A stretch of DNA of 64,000 nucleotides from Hydra vulgaris (GCF_038396675.1 NC_088921.1:40910001-40974000), one strand, 5' to 3'; counted from the first letter of the stretch, positions 46,385 through 58,430 are shown. The notes: a model not told the origin generated them from the sequence alone. A program made the numbers and translations.

Positions 46385-46632
46385 TTTTTCACCTATATCC
46401 CATGTAGGATTTGCCACATAAAACCCATGTGGGATTTTCCATATAAAACCCACATGGGACAAAATAATAATCCCCATATGGGTTACATATGGTAAAAACC
46501 CACGCGTATCCCATATGGGATTTACCATATGGAATCCATGTGGGATTTACCATATGAAACCCACATGGGACAAAATAATAATCCCCACATGGGTTAGATA
46601 TGGAAAAAATCCACGCGTATCCCATGTGCGCT
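46385..46632. repeat. Right subterminal palindrome array of the 8-kb element
   Basis: Units such as AACCCATGTGGGATTT and AACCCACATGGGACAAAATA recur five or six times, with a longer 110-bp near-duplication (46440-46510 against 46555-46625). The left array at 38660-38840 has the same palindromes with different spacing. Confidence 0.9.
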
Positions 46633-46643
46633 TTTTCACTGGG

Positions 46644-47039
46644 ATAATCTAGATCTTCCTATATTTATGAACGGTAATGTACTTTTTGAGTCATCTGCCC
46701 TTCATCTTCTATGATTAACTCTTACTTCCGATCTTTCTTGGAAACCATATACCAAATTGATGGCAAAGTTTTTGTGTTACTCGTCATTCAATTAAGTCTC
46801 ATCCTTTTTCTGTGACTGTTCCTGAGTGCTCTAATAATTTTTATTTGTACAGTTTTTTTCCTCAAAAATCTGTTATTTGGAACTTGCTTCCTTCATTTTG
46901 TTTTCCTGATTCATATAATTTGCAATCTTTTAAGCCGTCTATCAATCTTTATCTTGCCCTAAAAACTTCGTTTCTTCTCTTCCAGTAACTTCCAACTCTA
47001 ATAAGGATTGCTTGCAGCCTTGCTGGAAGTGAAGATTGA
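46644..47039 (+). pseudogene. Right half of the split LINE relic, with family 3' end
   Basis: It continues the LINE at 38210-38639: TCTAGATCTTCCTATATTTA, then LTLTSDLSWKPYT-like text, then VTVPECSNNFYLYSFFPQKS and NLLPSFCFPDSYNLQSFKPS, and ends TTGCTTGCAGCCTTGCTGGA AGTGAAG, the family 3' end. A SINE starts right after that end. Confidence 0.85.
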
Positions 47040-47240
47040 ACAACCGTGGCGCAGTGGTAGCGCACTTGCTTAAGACAGGAAGGATCCATGGATCAAACCC
47101 TACCTCTAGGCAAGTTTTGAGACATCGGTTAGGAAGGAGAAGTGAACTTCATGTTAAATGCTCATCCGCGGTGCTCTGTGATAAGACCGTAAGGACTTTC
47201 TTGGGGAACCTAAATAAAATTGAAAAAAAAAGAAAAAATT
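47038..47240 (+). repeat. tRNA-derived SINE (tail family CGCGGTGCTCTGTG)
   Basis: The head has an A box (GTGGCGCAGTGG), an anticodon-arm-like CTTGCTTAAGACAGGAAG and a weak B box (GGATCAAACCC). The body has GTGAACTTCATGTTAAATGC and the shared tail CGCGGTGCTCTGTGATAAGA, then CCGTAAGGACTTTCTTGGGG and an A-rich end. The relative at 52972-53175 has the same tail. It is inserted precisely at the 3' end of the LINE at 46644-47039. Confidence 0.8.
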
Positions 47241-47645
47241 TAAAAAGGTAATTTCAATAAAATTTAAGTCTATTTAAAAAGTTTTATTCCAATATAACTT
47301 AAATTGGAGTAGTCGCAGTCAAGTGTGCATCAACTAATGGTTTATATTTTAGGCTAGTATTTAGTTTTTTAGACTTAGCACTCTTCAAATCAATAGAAAA
47401 GATTTGCTAGGTTTAAAACTTGAAAAAAAATTTTAAAAATGTTCAAAAAAATCACAAAATTTAGTACCTTCCTCGGAATAAAAATTTACTTCGAATAACA
47501 AAAAAAAACATCAGAATAAAAATTTACTTCGAAAAATCGAAATTTCGAATATCTGAAAATCCTCTTTAATGTGACTTATTCAAGTTAAAATTAATTTTTT
47601 TTTAAATAATTATTTTACTTTTTTTTTTTTAATAATTATTATATA

Positions 47646-47707
47646 TGCTCCACAAGACCGTAAGAACTTCCTGGGGCACTAAGAAGTTCTTACGGTCTTG
47701 TGAAGCA
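47646..47707. repeat. Hairpin made from inverted SINE tail sequence
   Basis: CACAAGACCGTAAGAACTT and AAGTTCTTACGGTCTTGTG pair perfectly around CCTGGGGCACTAAG; the pairing extends a few bases outwards. The left arm and loop match the SINE tail (AAGACCGTAAGGACTTCTTG, GGGCACC). Confidence 0.9.
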
Positions 47708-47709
47708 TG

Positions 47710-48187
47710 TATGGACGATTATTAAAAAAAAATTGTAATAAATTTGTTATTTTAAAAACAAAAAAGTTATGGAAAATGGACGACTTATTAAAAAAAATGC
47801 AACGAGTTTATTTACATTATCAATAAGATTTTAGAGTTCATCCGGGATTTATTTTGGGACTTGACAAGGTAGGATTTTGACACCTTCAAAACATCGTGAT
47901 TTTTTACCTTTTCAATTATCAACATAGACAGCTTTCTGCCAACCCTATTTCCTGCTGCTAGGCAGTTTGAGTTATTTTGCAAAATTTAAAGCTTCTTCCC
48001 AAATGTCGTGCCCAGTTTGTTAAAGTTTTTTAAGTATACTTACACTAAACTTTTTTAAATTGACCTTTTTCCAAGTCTTCAAGAGCAAGATATTTTTCTT
48101 TGATTTTTAGTTCTGTCTTCTTTTGTGTATACACCAAATTAAAATTTTTAATGCACTTTGTTTAATATATTCGATTTTATTTCACAC

Positions 48188-48190
<3 letters not shown>
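47710..48190. other. AT-rich stretch without recognisable content
   Basis: No supported coding frame or repeat was seen between the SINE-tail hairpin and the (AC)n/(AT)n tract. Confidence 0.5.
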
Positions 48191-48317
<127 letters not shown>

Positions 48318-48507
48318 ATTGGGGGCCAGGGGAATGAATAGATAGCAGGGGTTAATAAACCCTAGAAATGTTTTTCTTTGAGAATTGCACTTGTGATAAA
48401 TATACTTTATTGATGCTTTTATGTGCCTTTTATCATAACTATCAGGTCTTAGACACTCGAAACAATATAATGTTTGAGTTTAGTTAAAAAAACTATTTAA
48501 AAATATG

Positions 48508-49080
48508 CAGGTGTACAATTAATTTCTGAACCCCCTCTCCCCTAGTGTCCTCTTATAAATGACCATAACTCAGTTGTTAATTGATAGTTTTATTCATTTT
48601 TTCACAAAATCTTTAGAACAATGTTACTGATCAGTAGTTATTCAACCATTTTTACCAGAATATTCCCAAACTCTGGCCCAAAAAATTTCCAATAATTAAA
48701 TAGCATTTTTCCAGGGTGTTGGAAGTCAATTCTTTTTAAACTCTTGAGATGAGTTGTTAGCGGTTTTGGGGTCTGGGATTTTTAAAAACGCTGTTCTGAA
48801 GCCTTGCCCATACATGCTCAATGCAATTAAGATCTAGTGAATTGCCTGGCCAATCAGTCCAAACATTGTTGAAATCTCTATTGATGACATTCATTGTTGC
48901 TTTTATAAGCGGTATTAATATTATTGCAGGAAAATTTAGTTTCATGTTCTTAAATGAACCTTCCTCCAGATAATAACAACAAGCAATTAAAATGTTTAAA
49001 AATATTTTGAACAGAGCAACTTAAACATGGCAATGAAAAATATGAGGGGGTGTCAGATATTATTTTGTAAACCCTGTATT
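48508..49080 (-). pseudogene. Tc1 transposase C-terminal relic
   Basis: The minus strand reads NNVWTDWPGNSLDLNCIEHV WARLQNSVFKNPRPQNR, the Tc1 block DWPxxSPDLNPIEHVW containing the third catalytic glutamate, and then after a stop QLISRVKKN-like text. The outer sequences CAGGTGTACAATTAATTTCT (48510) and a loosely matching TTTTGTAAACCCTG (about 49065) may be the element termini. The first two catalytic aspartates are missing, so it is internally deleted. Confidence 0.75.
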
Positions 49081-49171
49081 TACTTTACATATATTACTAA
49101 AAGCAAGCATTAAAAATAAAATTTACTTTCCTGTTAGTTTATACAAATTTTTTTTTTGCGAGATTTCAATT

Positions 49172-49230
49172 CTAGCGGGTACACAACGTTCGTCGGACGT
49201 CTTAAGAAAATCATACGGATTTGAGATGAC
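49172..49230. mobile_element. Fragment related to the 89-bp GACGTC-rich MITE
   Basis: CTAGCGGGTACACAACGTTC and GTCGGACGTCTTAAGA resemble the left part of the element at 62776-62864 (CCCAGTGGGC..., TTGGACGTCTTACAGACG). Only one end is visible. Confidence 0.4.
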
Positions 49231-49377
49231 TTTAAGTCGTTATATAGACTTTTTGATAATCTTTAGTCTACTGAATAATATAATTAAAATAAAATAATAC
49301 TTTTGTCTAACTTCTCACTTCATAACCAGATGTAAAAGGATGAGTAAAGTCGATTTTGTAGAATATACAAAAGTTAA

Positions 49378-49462
49378 GAAAACATGATGTCATATATTTA
49401 GATTTTTTAAGATCTATTTAGATCTAAAAAGATCTAAATATATGACATTATGTTTTTTTAGA
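49378..49462. repeat. Hairpin with ATGATGTCATATATTTAGAT arms
   Basis: AAAACATGATGTCATATATT with TAGAT pairs with ATCTAAATATATGACATTAT with GTTTT around several AGATCT half sites. Confidence 0.85.
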
Positions 49463-50029
49463 CGTACATCCATGACAGAATGGGTGTACGTCTTTCATTT
49501 TTAGTACAGTCATCATTGCTTGAGATATTGATGCATACACATTTTCTAAAGTAGGACTGTCGCGAGTAGGTTTCAAATGGGGAGCGGGTGCAATACGGAT
49601 TTTTGCCGAATACATTTTTAAAACATCTATTTTGGTCCACAGTGTTGAAATCAGTTAATTTATAATTTTTTGTTTATCTCCTTTAAAAAAAAAAAAGACG
49701 TTTACCGTTGGCAAAGTCGTTGTAGTTTTATGTATATCTGTCACTGTACAGTCACTGTAGTTTGGATACACCAAACTATGTTAAAAATTGATTGACTGTG
49801 TACATAATGGTTATATGAGATACTTTCTTAAAACAAAATGTCTTCGTTATGCTTTCTGTTTGCAAATTTGTAATACAGCTGTTTAAACGATGGTTTTTAT
49901 TACCTAGTTTTCTATTTCCATTTAAGATAAATGCAGAATTTTGTAATGAGAAACTTGTATATATATATATGTTTTGATTACGTACGATAAAGTTAAATTT
50001 CGAAATGTAATACAATGGCATTTTAGGCT

Positions 50030-50240
50030 AAAGAAAAACTTCGAATAACTGACGGAGTGTTTGCCAACGGAAACAAAAAATCACTTTGAATAAAATTTTT
50101 TTTGAAAAACTGCAGGTTTGTATGATGAATACTTGCATAAGTTTGTCAACGAAAATTCACGGGTTATGAAAATTGCTTCAAACAGGCGGGAAATTCGAAT
50201 AAGTGCAAGTTCGAACAACCGGGAGTTTACTGTACTATAT
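50030..50240. mobile_element. Relic of a pogo-type element end
   Basis: Read on the minus strand, CAGTAAACTCCCGGTTGTTC GAACTTGCACTTATTCGAAT is typical of pogo/Tigger ends, and the plus strand near 50040 has AACTTCGAATAACTGACGGA. The interior is short and noncoding. Confidence 0.4.
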
Positions 50241-51690
50241 TCGGAGGAGAAAATATAAATAAGAAATAGGAAAAACATTTTTTAAAGTAAATTTCAATCA
50301 TAAAAAGCAATTACTTTAAATCTGCTAAAACTTTTAATCGGATTTTAACAAATTATACAGTTTAATTAAGATGCGAATACATTTTTACCACCTTTTCAAA
50401 TTACCCAGGAATTAAGACAATTTGAAAATGCAGCACTATTATGCAAATGCAACAAATTATTCGTTTAAATCAAAATGTCAAAATTTTTAAATAATTGAAT
50501 GAGGATATTTAAGATTATTATTTAAACTTTGAATACTTTTTTTAAAATATTAGCAATAATTAGATTTCATTAAGATTTGTTTTTTTGTTAGTTAATTAAT
50601 ATAACAAACAAACACAATAAAACAACCAAAATAAATCATGATGAAAACAAAGTTAAAAATGAAATCAAGAATGTTAACAAAGTTAAACTTTAGTCGAAAA
50701 TTTTGAATTTATCTTTAATTATAACAATGTCAACATCTTCAATGATATTCTTAATGATAACAGTTGAGTGTAAACTTTGGTAATTATTTTTTGCAATAAG
50801 AGTTTCACCATTGCAATTAATTTTATTATCCTGATAAGCTTCCACCTTATGTTAGTTACTATAAAGACTTCGTTCAAAATTGCATTTTATCAGTCGCAAT
50901 TGTATTAAAAAACACGTAATTTCATCCATATTAAAATGACTAAAAAAGAGGACAACATAATAAAATCAACAAAACCTTCTCGTTTTGTTGGTTTTATTAT
51001 GTTTTATATTTATTAAAAACAAAATATATGATACAAAATATCAAAAGAATAGATTAAATTTAGAAAGGATTAAAAGATTAAAGTTTTTTCTGTCTCAAAA
51101 TTTGATTTTTTGCTTGTTTGTTTGTTTGTTTTCCATGGCGGTCTTTGGTTGGAAGCAGAACTTCTATGCTAAAAAAAAAAAAGGAAATTACGAAGTTTTC
51201 TATTATTTCCACCTATTTTTTAATTTTATAATATTAAAAGATTCTAAAAATCTTACAAAAAATAAAAATCTTCTATTTTGCCTAAAGTTGTGCGCAATTT
51301 GTCTAAAATCATGCAAAGAATCTTAATTTTTTTTGGAAACACAGCAAAATATTTAAAATGTCGAAATGAAATACGCATATTAAATATAAACTAACATCTC
51401 AAAATGATACTTTTGAGGCAAAAGTTCAAACATAAAGCAATCTCTTATGATCACGTAAAAATTATTTAGGTGTATACTCAACCAAAACTTTGATTTAATT
51501 TTCAAAACACTTTTAAAAAGTTCTCGTTCAATTCAATGTTGTGAGCAGTGGAATCTTTTTTCTTTAACCTATATTTCTCTTGTAACAGACTCAAAACTTT
51601 TATATTTGCTTTATAAATTTTACTAAACTAAACTTTCTTTCAACTGTAGAATTACTTACAGGCATAGAAAATAGAAGGCCAAAGCAGATC
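50241..51690. other. AT-rich stretch without recognisable content
   Basis: Apart from frames of low complexity I see nothing supported. Confidence 0.5.
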
Positions 51691-51739
51691 CATAATTTAA
51701 AAGTCTTGATGGAAATGACTTTGTTCGAAAAAAAGTTCA

Positions 51740-52870
51740 TCTGTCATTACCTATAGAGCAGATTCAGTTTTACACGCCGAACGCTTCTATTTCTAACAAT
51801 CTTAGATCTCTCCACTTGGACTACAGCTGGGCCAAAGTGTACTGCGTTTTTAAATTTGTAAAACATCTTAGAAGTGCAGAAAGTTTTGACAAAACTGGGT
51901 TTAACTAGTCCAAACGTAGATGGGATCAAGTATTTTGCAAAAGTCAAAAAAGCAATCTTTAAAAGAGGATCTTTTTTCGAGTCCTCGATGAAGATAATCA
52001 TAAATTCATTTTAACTTGATTCCAAATTACCATTCAACTGCGGCAGAGGGACAATCTGATTTACGAATGGATACTCTATATTCAAAGACTTCACTGTCGA
52101 GTACTGCAGGTCTTCATCAATAGTCTAGAATACATGCTTCTCGGAGGTAAATACGTAAGATGGGAATCAATTGTTGTGTCATTTTTTGATTAAGAAGATA
52201 ATCTATGATGTTGCTTATCAAATTTTTAATAAGTTGATTAAAAGACTTTTGAAGCTTGTGTTGAAATTCGTCAGCATACTTAGAATGTACTCCATAAATT
52301 CTTAGTACGGCTTAATTAGTGGATCGGACAAAAGAAGAAAAATCAAATCATTAGTCACTTTTGGATTCCTTTTACATTTCTTTTTAAAATATAACGTAAG
52401 AGCATTTAACTGCTCCCTAATTATGCGGACTGCATAGTGCATGGTAAGCCACCTTGTTTAGCCTAGCTTTAGAATAAAATTTGCTGGACATTCTGCATGT
52501 TCTTATTAATCTTTGAATTTAGCCCTTCTACTTGTGCTGTGGGCAAAGTAACTGTACATCCGACATACTAGATCTTCCAGCTCCTTTGGGAGCTTTAGGC
52601 AGGCTTTAAAAGAATTCAGGTGAACTTTATGGTAGCAGCATTTCACAGTTAATAAATGAGGGACAGCTGCTTTCAACGGAGATTGAGTAGCGTGCGTCAG
52701 ACATAGTGTTGCGGATGTCTGCACAATATCGAAGAAGCATTCCTAAGCTGATTCCGTGATTATGTAACAAAGCTAACGTAGAATCCGTCATTGACTTCGC
52801 AGTTCCATCTTGAATCTCTCCCAAAAATGTCTAGAAGCTTAAAAAAAATACAACCAAGATTGACGTCATA
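51740..52870 (-). pseudogene. hAT-type transposase relic (DUF4371/ZNF862-like group)
   Basis: The minus strand near 52580-52850 reads, in two overlapping frames, DGTAKSMTDSTLALLHNHGI, YCADIRNTMSDARYSISVES, then KCCYHKVHLNSFKACLKLPK and ELEDLVCRMYSYFAHSTSRR. These match the order TGT/T...YCADxxNxM, CxCHxxHLxxxxAxxKLPxxxE and YxYFxxSxKR of hAT transposases whose RNase-H fold includes a C/H insertion domain. Later text near 52440 (NKVAYHALCSPHN) corresponds to TRWLSxxxAVxRI. Stops and shifts are frequent. The piece at 51747-52001 probably belongs to the same relic. Confidence 0.75.
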
Positions 52871-52971
52871 ATACTGGATCATGGGAGCTGGTTTTTTTTC
52901 AACAAAAAAATATGTTTTCTCGTCGATGGCAATGGAAAAAAATTTTTTTTTTCAGCGTAGCTACTAATTGT

Positions 52972-53175
52972 GCGGCCGTGACGCAGTGGTTAGAACGCTT
53001 GCTTTATATGCAGGAGATCCAGGATCGAAACGAGCTTTGGGCATATTTTCGCGTCACGGTAAGGAAAGAGGCGTGAACTTCCTGGTTAAATAAACTTCCG
53101 CGGTGCTCTGTGACAAGACCGTTAGGACTTCTTGGGGCACCTAAAATAAAAATAAAAGAAAAATAAAAAAAAAAT
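52972..53175 (+). repeat. tRNA-derived SINE (tail family CGCGGTGCTCTGTG)
   Basis: The head has GCGGCCGTGACGCAGTGGTT with an A box, an arm CTTGCTTTATATGCAGG and a B box (GGATCGAAAC). The body GTGAACTTCCTGGTTAAATA and the tail CGCGGTGCTCTGTGACAAGA, CCGTTAGGACTTCTTGGGGC match the SINE at 47038-47240. The A-rich tail (AAAATAAAAATAAAAG) follows. Confidence 0.85.
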
Positions 53176-53289
53176 TCTTTTAAGTGGTAATTTCCTAATC
53201 CTGCGAGGAAATTAAATAGTTAATTAACGTTGCTGTTGAAAAGCATTTCTGGCAGTTTCAACAATACCTTGTCTTAAAAGGCTACCGAG

Positions 53290-53520
53290 TTTTTGTCTTT
53301 TACTCAGCTTTTTTGAAGTAATTGCTCAGCTTTACGTGAATAAAAATTCGACCAAAATTGCTCAAACTCTTGTTCACGTATAACTGAGCAATTTACTCCA
53401 AAAACAGTGAATAATTGCTCAGCTTTACGTGAATAAAAATTTGAGAAAAATTGCTCAATTTTTATTCACATAAAGCAGAACAATTACTTCAAAAACGCTG
53501 AATAAAAGCAATTGCTTTTT
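53290..53520. repeat. Foldback repeat with TTACTCAGCTTTTTTGAAGT arms
   Basis: The arm at about 53297-53346 (ACTCAGCTTTTTTGAAGTAA, then TTGCTCAGCTTTACGTGAAT) is mirrored at about 53455-53512. A direct copy of AATTGCTCAGCTTTACGTGA occurs at 53413 as well. The element is noncoding. Confidence 0.8.
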
Positions 53521-53639
53521 TTTATTCACCCAGCTTATTAGTTCTAAAGTTTGAAATATTTTTACCATATGTTCCGTAAATTACACACGTTCTAAATCCG
53601 CAATATTGAACAGAGCGTTAAAAATAAATTTACAACTAG

Positions 53640-54070
53640 AGGCAGCCAAGAAATTTTGTGTGAATTCCATGCTTATTTAACGCAACTGAAAAGACAAGCT
53701 TCATCATTACAATTTCTTTTTAGGTTTTCAATTGGATTTAGGTCGGGTGATTGACTAGACCATCAGTCCAATGTCAGCATGTTTTTTTTTAAACATTTTC
53801 TTCTTTACGCTTCGCAGTGTGCTGAGGATCATTATCTTGTTGAAATAGATAGTTACCATATGGAAATAATTCCATGTAACTTGGTTTTTCATGATGAACA
53901 AGGATCTCATGGTTCTGGGTTTTATCCATAATGCCTTTAATGTTGTGAACTCTTCCTATTCCCATACGTTTATCTTCCTTTGATGTTGTGGCTTTCATAC
54001 ACTCAATTGTTTTCATTGCGTCTCCTAACGCAGAATCTTCGAGTGCAACTTAAGGCAAGAGGATATTCAT
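53640..54070 (-). pseudogene. Tc1 transposase relic, central and C-terminal part
   Basis: The minus strand reads GRVHNIKGIMDKTQNHEILV, then LFPYGNYLFQQDNDPQHTAK, with the second catalytic aspartate in QQDNDPQHTAK, and after a frameshift and stop WSSQSPDLNPIENLK near 53735-53765, with the third catalytic glutamate. The N-terminal half is absent or unrecognisable. Confidence 0.85.
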
Positions 54071-54289
54071 CTGACAAAACAATATGTCTCCAATATGTGT
54101 CATATTTCTTCAGAGAATTAGTAACTGTAGTAAATTGTAACAACAACCCATCGCCTACATATCTGCTTTATAAATTTGCACGTATTTATGGCTGAAAACA
54201 AAACGGAGACGTCTTGTTTCAAGAAAATATCCCTTATAATCATAATATACACAGTCAATTTTTAACATAGCAGGGGCGGGTCCAGACTA

Positions 54290-54316
54290 TCAAGTAAGGG
54301 GGGGGGGGCGATATTT
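54290..54316. repeat. Poly-G tract
   Basis: GTAAGGGGGGGGGGGCG; just a homopolymer. Confidence 0.9.
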
Positions 54317-54639
54317 TAGCAACCACACAAATCTTATTTGCATGACTTTCGTTTGAATATTACTATTTTTCTGTCATACTATTATACTTATGCTTATATA
54401 TGTTACTCTTTAATTTTAATCTTTAAATCTAAATAAACTACTTTAACCAATGTAACTATGTAATGACGTCATATATTGGAATCTCAGTAGTCCGGTTTAA
54501 AATTTGCGCGGTACAAGTTAATTGATTCACTAATAAATAATACGTTGAAAGTTTAAAAGCGAAAAGGAACTTATAATAATTTCTAACTTCTAAATTCTTT
54601 TTATTTAATTACTTACCATGGTTTTTATTTTTGGGTCAA

Positions 54640-55065
54640 ATCATTATATTTCAATCAATTTGAAAAAAACTTTGTGGGTCACCATCTCTGATTTTCCTGA
54701 TTTTTACATATTGTTATGTGCATTATGTAGATAGGTTAAATTTGAAATTTCAGACTTTCAAGTAAAACGGTTCAGAAATTATAGCCTTAGAAACATGACG
54801 CAGTGGCCCCTTTGATTTACAAATGGTCAAAACAGACTACTTTAGAGCTGTATAGCTTTTATATCACTTTCAACAAGTGTCTCTTTTTTTCTAGAACTAT
54901 TTTCTGGATAGTTCTCTCTTTAAAAAAGTGATTTTGGTTAAAGTGAATATGGTTGGCGGTTATCTTCTTGATCTGGTCTATATAGTAGATAGGGGCACAA
55001 ATAAAGGGGGCAGTAACTTTTTAGAAACTTTCATTATGGTTCAAATAAAGGTCTCTAAGTTAATT
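54640..55065. repeat. Dispersed repeat, shorter copy, opposite in orientation to 61170-62130
   Basis: Shared phrases with the reverse complement of 61170-62130 include CATCTCTGATTTTCCTGATT, TGTTATGTGCATTATGTAGA, AAAACGGTTCAGAAATTATA, TCTAGAACTATTTTCTGGAT and TGATCTGGTCTATATAGTAG. This copy lacks about 480 bp of the middle. No coding content and no inverted ends of its own were seen. Confidence 0.85.
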
Positions 55066-55372
55066 TATTATTTTATTTTTTTTATGTATTTTTTTTATTT
55101 CGGCATTAAAAAATAAGCTTTTATAATGTTTTTACAACATAAAAATATAACATTAAAGTTTTGACCGGAGCTGGCAGAAGATATGGTCTCATCATCCAGC
55201 CCTATATAACTGAAAAATTCGATAAAAATGAAAAAGGAAAAAAGAAACTAAAGAGAAAACTGATTTAACAATTAATTTACTATTTGCAGAAAAAAAGAAA
55301 AAAAAATTAATTATTTCTTCTTCTTATTTTTTTAATTCACTATTTTATTCTACTTTTATTTTTATTAAACAC

Positions 55373-55432
55373 GCACGCACACTCACACACACGCGCGCGC
55401 GCACACACACACACGCACGCACACCCGCAAAT
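55373..55432. repeat. (AC)/(GC) compound microsatellite
   Basis: ACACGCACGCACACTCACAC followed by GCGCGCGCGC and CACACACA; it lies in the 3' region of the LINE at 55600-58060. Confidence 0.95.
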
Positions 55433-55599
55433 ATGTGTCCGTTCAAATATACATACAAAACCAAATAAATCTGTTTTATATTCCATCTACAAATTGCGTA
55501 AGATTTAATAATTATTGCATTTACAAATTGCGTTATTATTGTAAAATAGAATAATATCATACATGTTTTAAGTACCATACAATATAATTAAGATGTTGT

Positions 55600-58050
55600 G
55601 TCAATTTATAAGGCATTAAATAATTAAGATTATCAAAAAGTTTTTAATAAAAGGATAGTAATTGCTTTGTATCAAATCAAGTAGGTGTTGTTTTGTTGCA
55701 CGTTTAAAATGTTGAGTTGAAGTTAAAGTTTTTATATTACTTGTTAAAAGAAAGTTCTATAACCGCCCTCGGCAAGATATCAAAAAATTAGCTTGTTTTG
55801 ATAATGTTTTTGGTATAAAAAAATTATTTATCGAGTATATAGTTTCGTATTTGTGGTTTAAAGAAAATAAGAAAGTTTGGAAAATGCTTGGTAGCATACC
55901 ATTTTTAAACTTAAACATAAAAGTAAGTATATTAAGAATATTTATTTCATAGACTTTAGGCACTCCAATTTCTCTTAGTAGTGGTTTGGCACTAGCGTAT
56001 TTATTTGCATTTAATATCAAGCGACCTGCTCGTTTTTGTATTTTATAGATCGTATTTAACTTTGAAGGATAAGTACTTGCCAAGCTAATGTTGCAGTAGC
56101 TGATGTAGCTATGAATACATGCAAAATAAATATTCTTTAAACAATTTGTGTTCAGGAGATGTTTTTTTTTATACATAATACTAATAATTTTAGATATTTT
56201 ATTTTCTATTACTTTGATATGATTACTCCAGCTATTATGTTCATTAAGAATTACTCCAGCTAATATGTTCATTAAAAAAAACTTGATTGAGTATTCTCGT
56301 TTAAGTTTAGTTTTATCAATTAGTAAATCAGGTAGTTTTAAGGGGAGGGTTTCAGATTTTGATAATTTTGTTAAAAGAATATGTTTACTTTTTTCGACAA
56401 TTAGAGAGACTTTGTTAGCCTAAAACCATTCGTTCAGGTTCTCAAGTTCTTGATTAACAGTGTTAAATAATAGGCTAATGTTTGTGTGGCTAAAGAATAC
56501 TTGCGTATTTATCAGCAAAAAGGACGAAGTTAAGTATGTTAGAAGATAAGTAGATATCATTAATTTAAACGAGGAATAACAATGAACCAAGAATTCATCC
56601 TTGTGGGACTCCACAAATAATGTTTTCAAGTCGTGTTACAGTGTTGTTATATGATAAAGCTTGTTTCCGATTATTAAGGTAAGAGCGAAACCATTTTAAA
56701 TTGTTATTTCTTATTCCATAATTATACAGTTTATAAAGAAGAATCTCGGGGTCAACTGTGTCAAACGCTTTTGAAAGAACGAGAAAAACCCCAAGAGCGT
56801 ATTTATTGTTGTTAAACCCATTTAAAATTTCGTTGACAAGTTTGGCTACAGCGTGTTCTGTTGAATAGTGTTTTTGAAAACCACATAGGTTATTATTTAG
56901 CAGGTAATGGTTTACCAGATAGTTGTAAAGTCTATTGTGCATTATGCGCACTTATATTTTTGAAATGCATTGTAAAATAGAAATAGGCCTGTAGTTAGAA
57001 GCTATAGAATCATCTCCGCTTTTAAATATAGGAACAACTTTTGCTAGCTTTAACTAATCAGAATACCCCATTTTTTAAAGACAGATTACAGATATGCAGA
57101 AGGGGATATTCAATAATATCGTAGACATTTTTTACAACGATCACCCTAATGTCATCTAGTCCTGGACTTTTTTTTGTTGTTGTAAGGTATTAAATGTATT
57201 CTTAAGCTCATCCGGAGTTATACCAAACTCGTTCATGACTGAGGCTTTTTTTTCTAGATACGATTTATAACATTTTTTTCCAGGAGTTATTTTATTAGCT
57301 AGTTTTTCCCTAATTTTTATAAAATAATTATTAAATTTCTCTGCAATATCTATTGCTTTATTGGCTGCTGTATCATTCTAATCTGTTTTTAACTATTGCG
57401 GAAACTCTATGGGGGCATCTTTTTTTTTTCCTAGTTACCTCTTTAATTACGCCCCATGTTTTTTTGGTGTTACCGCAATAATTTTCTAATAAATTCCAAT
57501 AATAGTTTTTTTTAATGCTTTTTTAATTTTTCAAATAGATTTTTGTATTGTTTATATATTTTTTCGTGTTTATAAGCCTTTTTTTTTTTTTTAACTTTTC
57601 ATAAAGTTTTTTTTTTTTTTGTGAAGATTTTATAACCTCTTTTGTCATCCAAGGTTTTTGAGTTTAGTTAACTGTTCAAGCTTCGGAAACACTTTTTCGT
57701 ACAAACTTGTGGAAGTGAGTTTAAAAATATAGTAAGCTGTGTTAGTATCTTTGTTAGATTTTATTTTTCTAGTGGTCTATATAAGCCAGTTTTATACGCA
57801 TTTGCTTTAATTTGGTTTGTTAATTCAACCGTGAAAAGTTCACAGTTTGTGTTCAGAATGCTGAGACTTTCTACTTTTTCAAAATGTATTGAATTATGTA
57901 TGTAGAAAAATATTCCTCCGCCAGTACCTCTACTACAAGTTTGAAAATTTGAGTTTATGGTATTTTGGTCTTTGTACCATGTTTCTAAAAGGCATATTAC
58001 CGTAAATTCGTGACTTTATGTCTTTTAGCATTTCTTTAAAGTTTTCGAAG

Positions 58051-58060
<10 letters not shown>
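55600..58060 (-). mobile_element. Non-LTR retrotransposon of a second family, 5'-truncated and broken
   Basis: On the minus strand it starts within an endonuclease (NFENFKEMLKDIKSRIYG, then LETWYKDQNTINSNFQTCSR and GTGGGIFFYIHNSIHFEKVE). The reverse transcriptase follows, with SNYRPISILQCISK-like text near 56980, then LVNHYLLNNNLCGFQKHYST, FLVLSKAFDTVDPEILLYKL and NIICGVPQG (56595-56951). The FADD box reads FADKYASIL after a frameshift (near 56530), so the second active-site aspartate is probably lost. The thumb and C-terminal part (FLGVILNEHNSWSNHIKVIE equivalent and onward, 55757-56272) ends in a stop after SCRGRL. The exact 3' end, about 55350-55600, is unclear. The family is CR1/jockey-like and differs from the LINE at 20160-22920. 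Confidence 0.88.

Positions 58061-58135
<75 letters not shown>
58054..58135. repeat. (AT)n microsatellite
   Basis: Alternating AT between the 5' end of the LINE and the left end of the Tc1 element. Confidence 0.97.
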
Positions 58136-58138
<3 letters not shown>

Positions 58139-58430
58139 ACAGTATTGGGCAAAACATTTGCAACCAACATCGAACAATGCTAAAAAGTGTTCCTAATTTT
58201 ACATGTCTTAAAAACGAAACGAACTATACTACCACAGCAAACAGTTCAGGTGTCTGGAGTCATAGCATGGCATGACATGAGCAATCAGCTGACAAGTGAC
58301 AGCACATAGGCAGAATTTCATTGACAAGTGCCATTTTGCAGCGGACAAAACAAGTGCAACTATTTTGGTTTGTTTCATTTTCTTAAGTCTGGTCCGTGTC
58401 AACGTCACAGAAGTTTTTTAATAATTAAAG

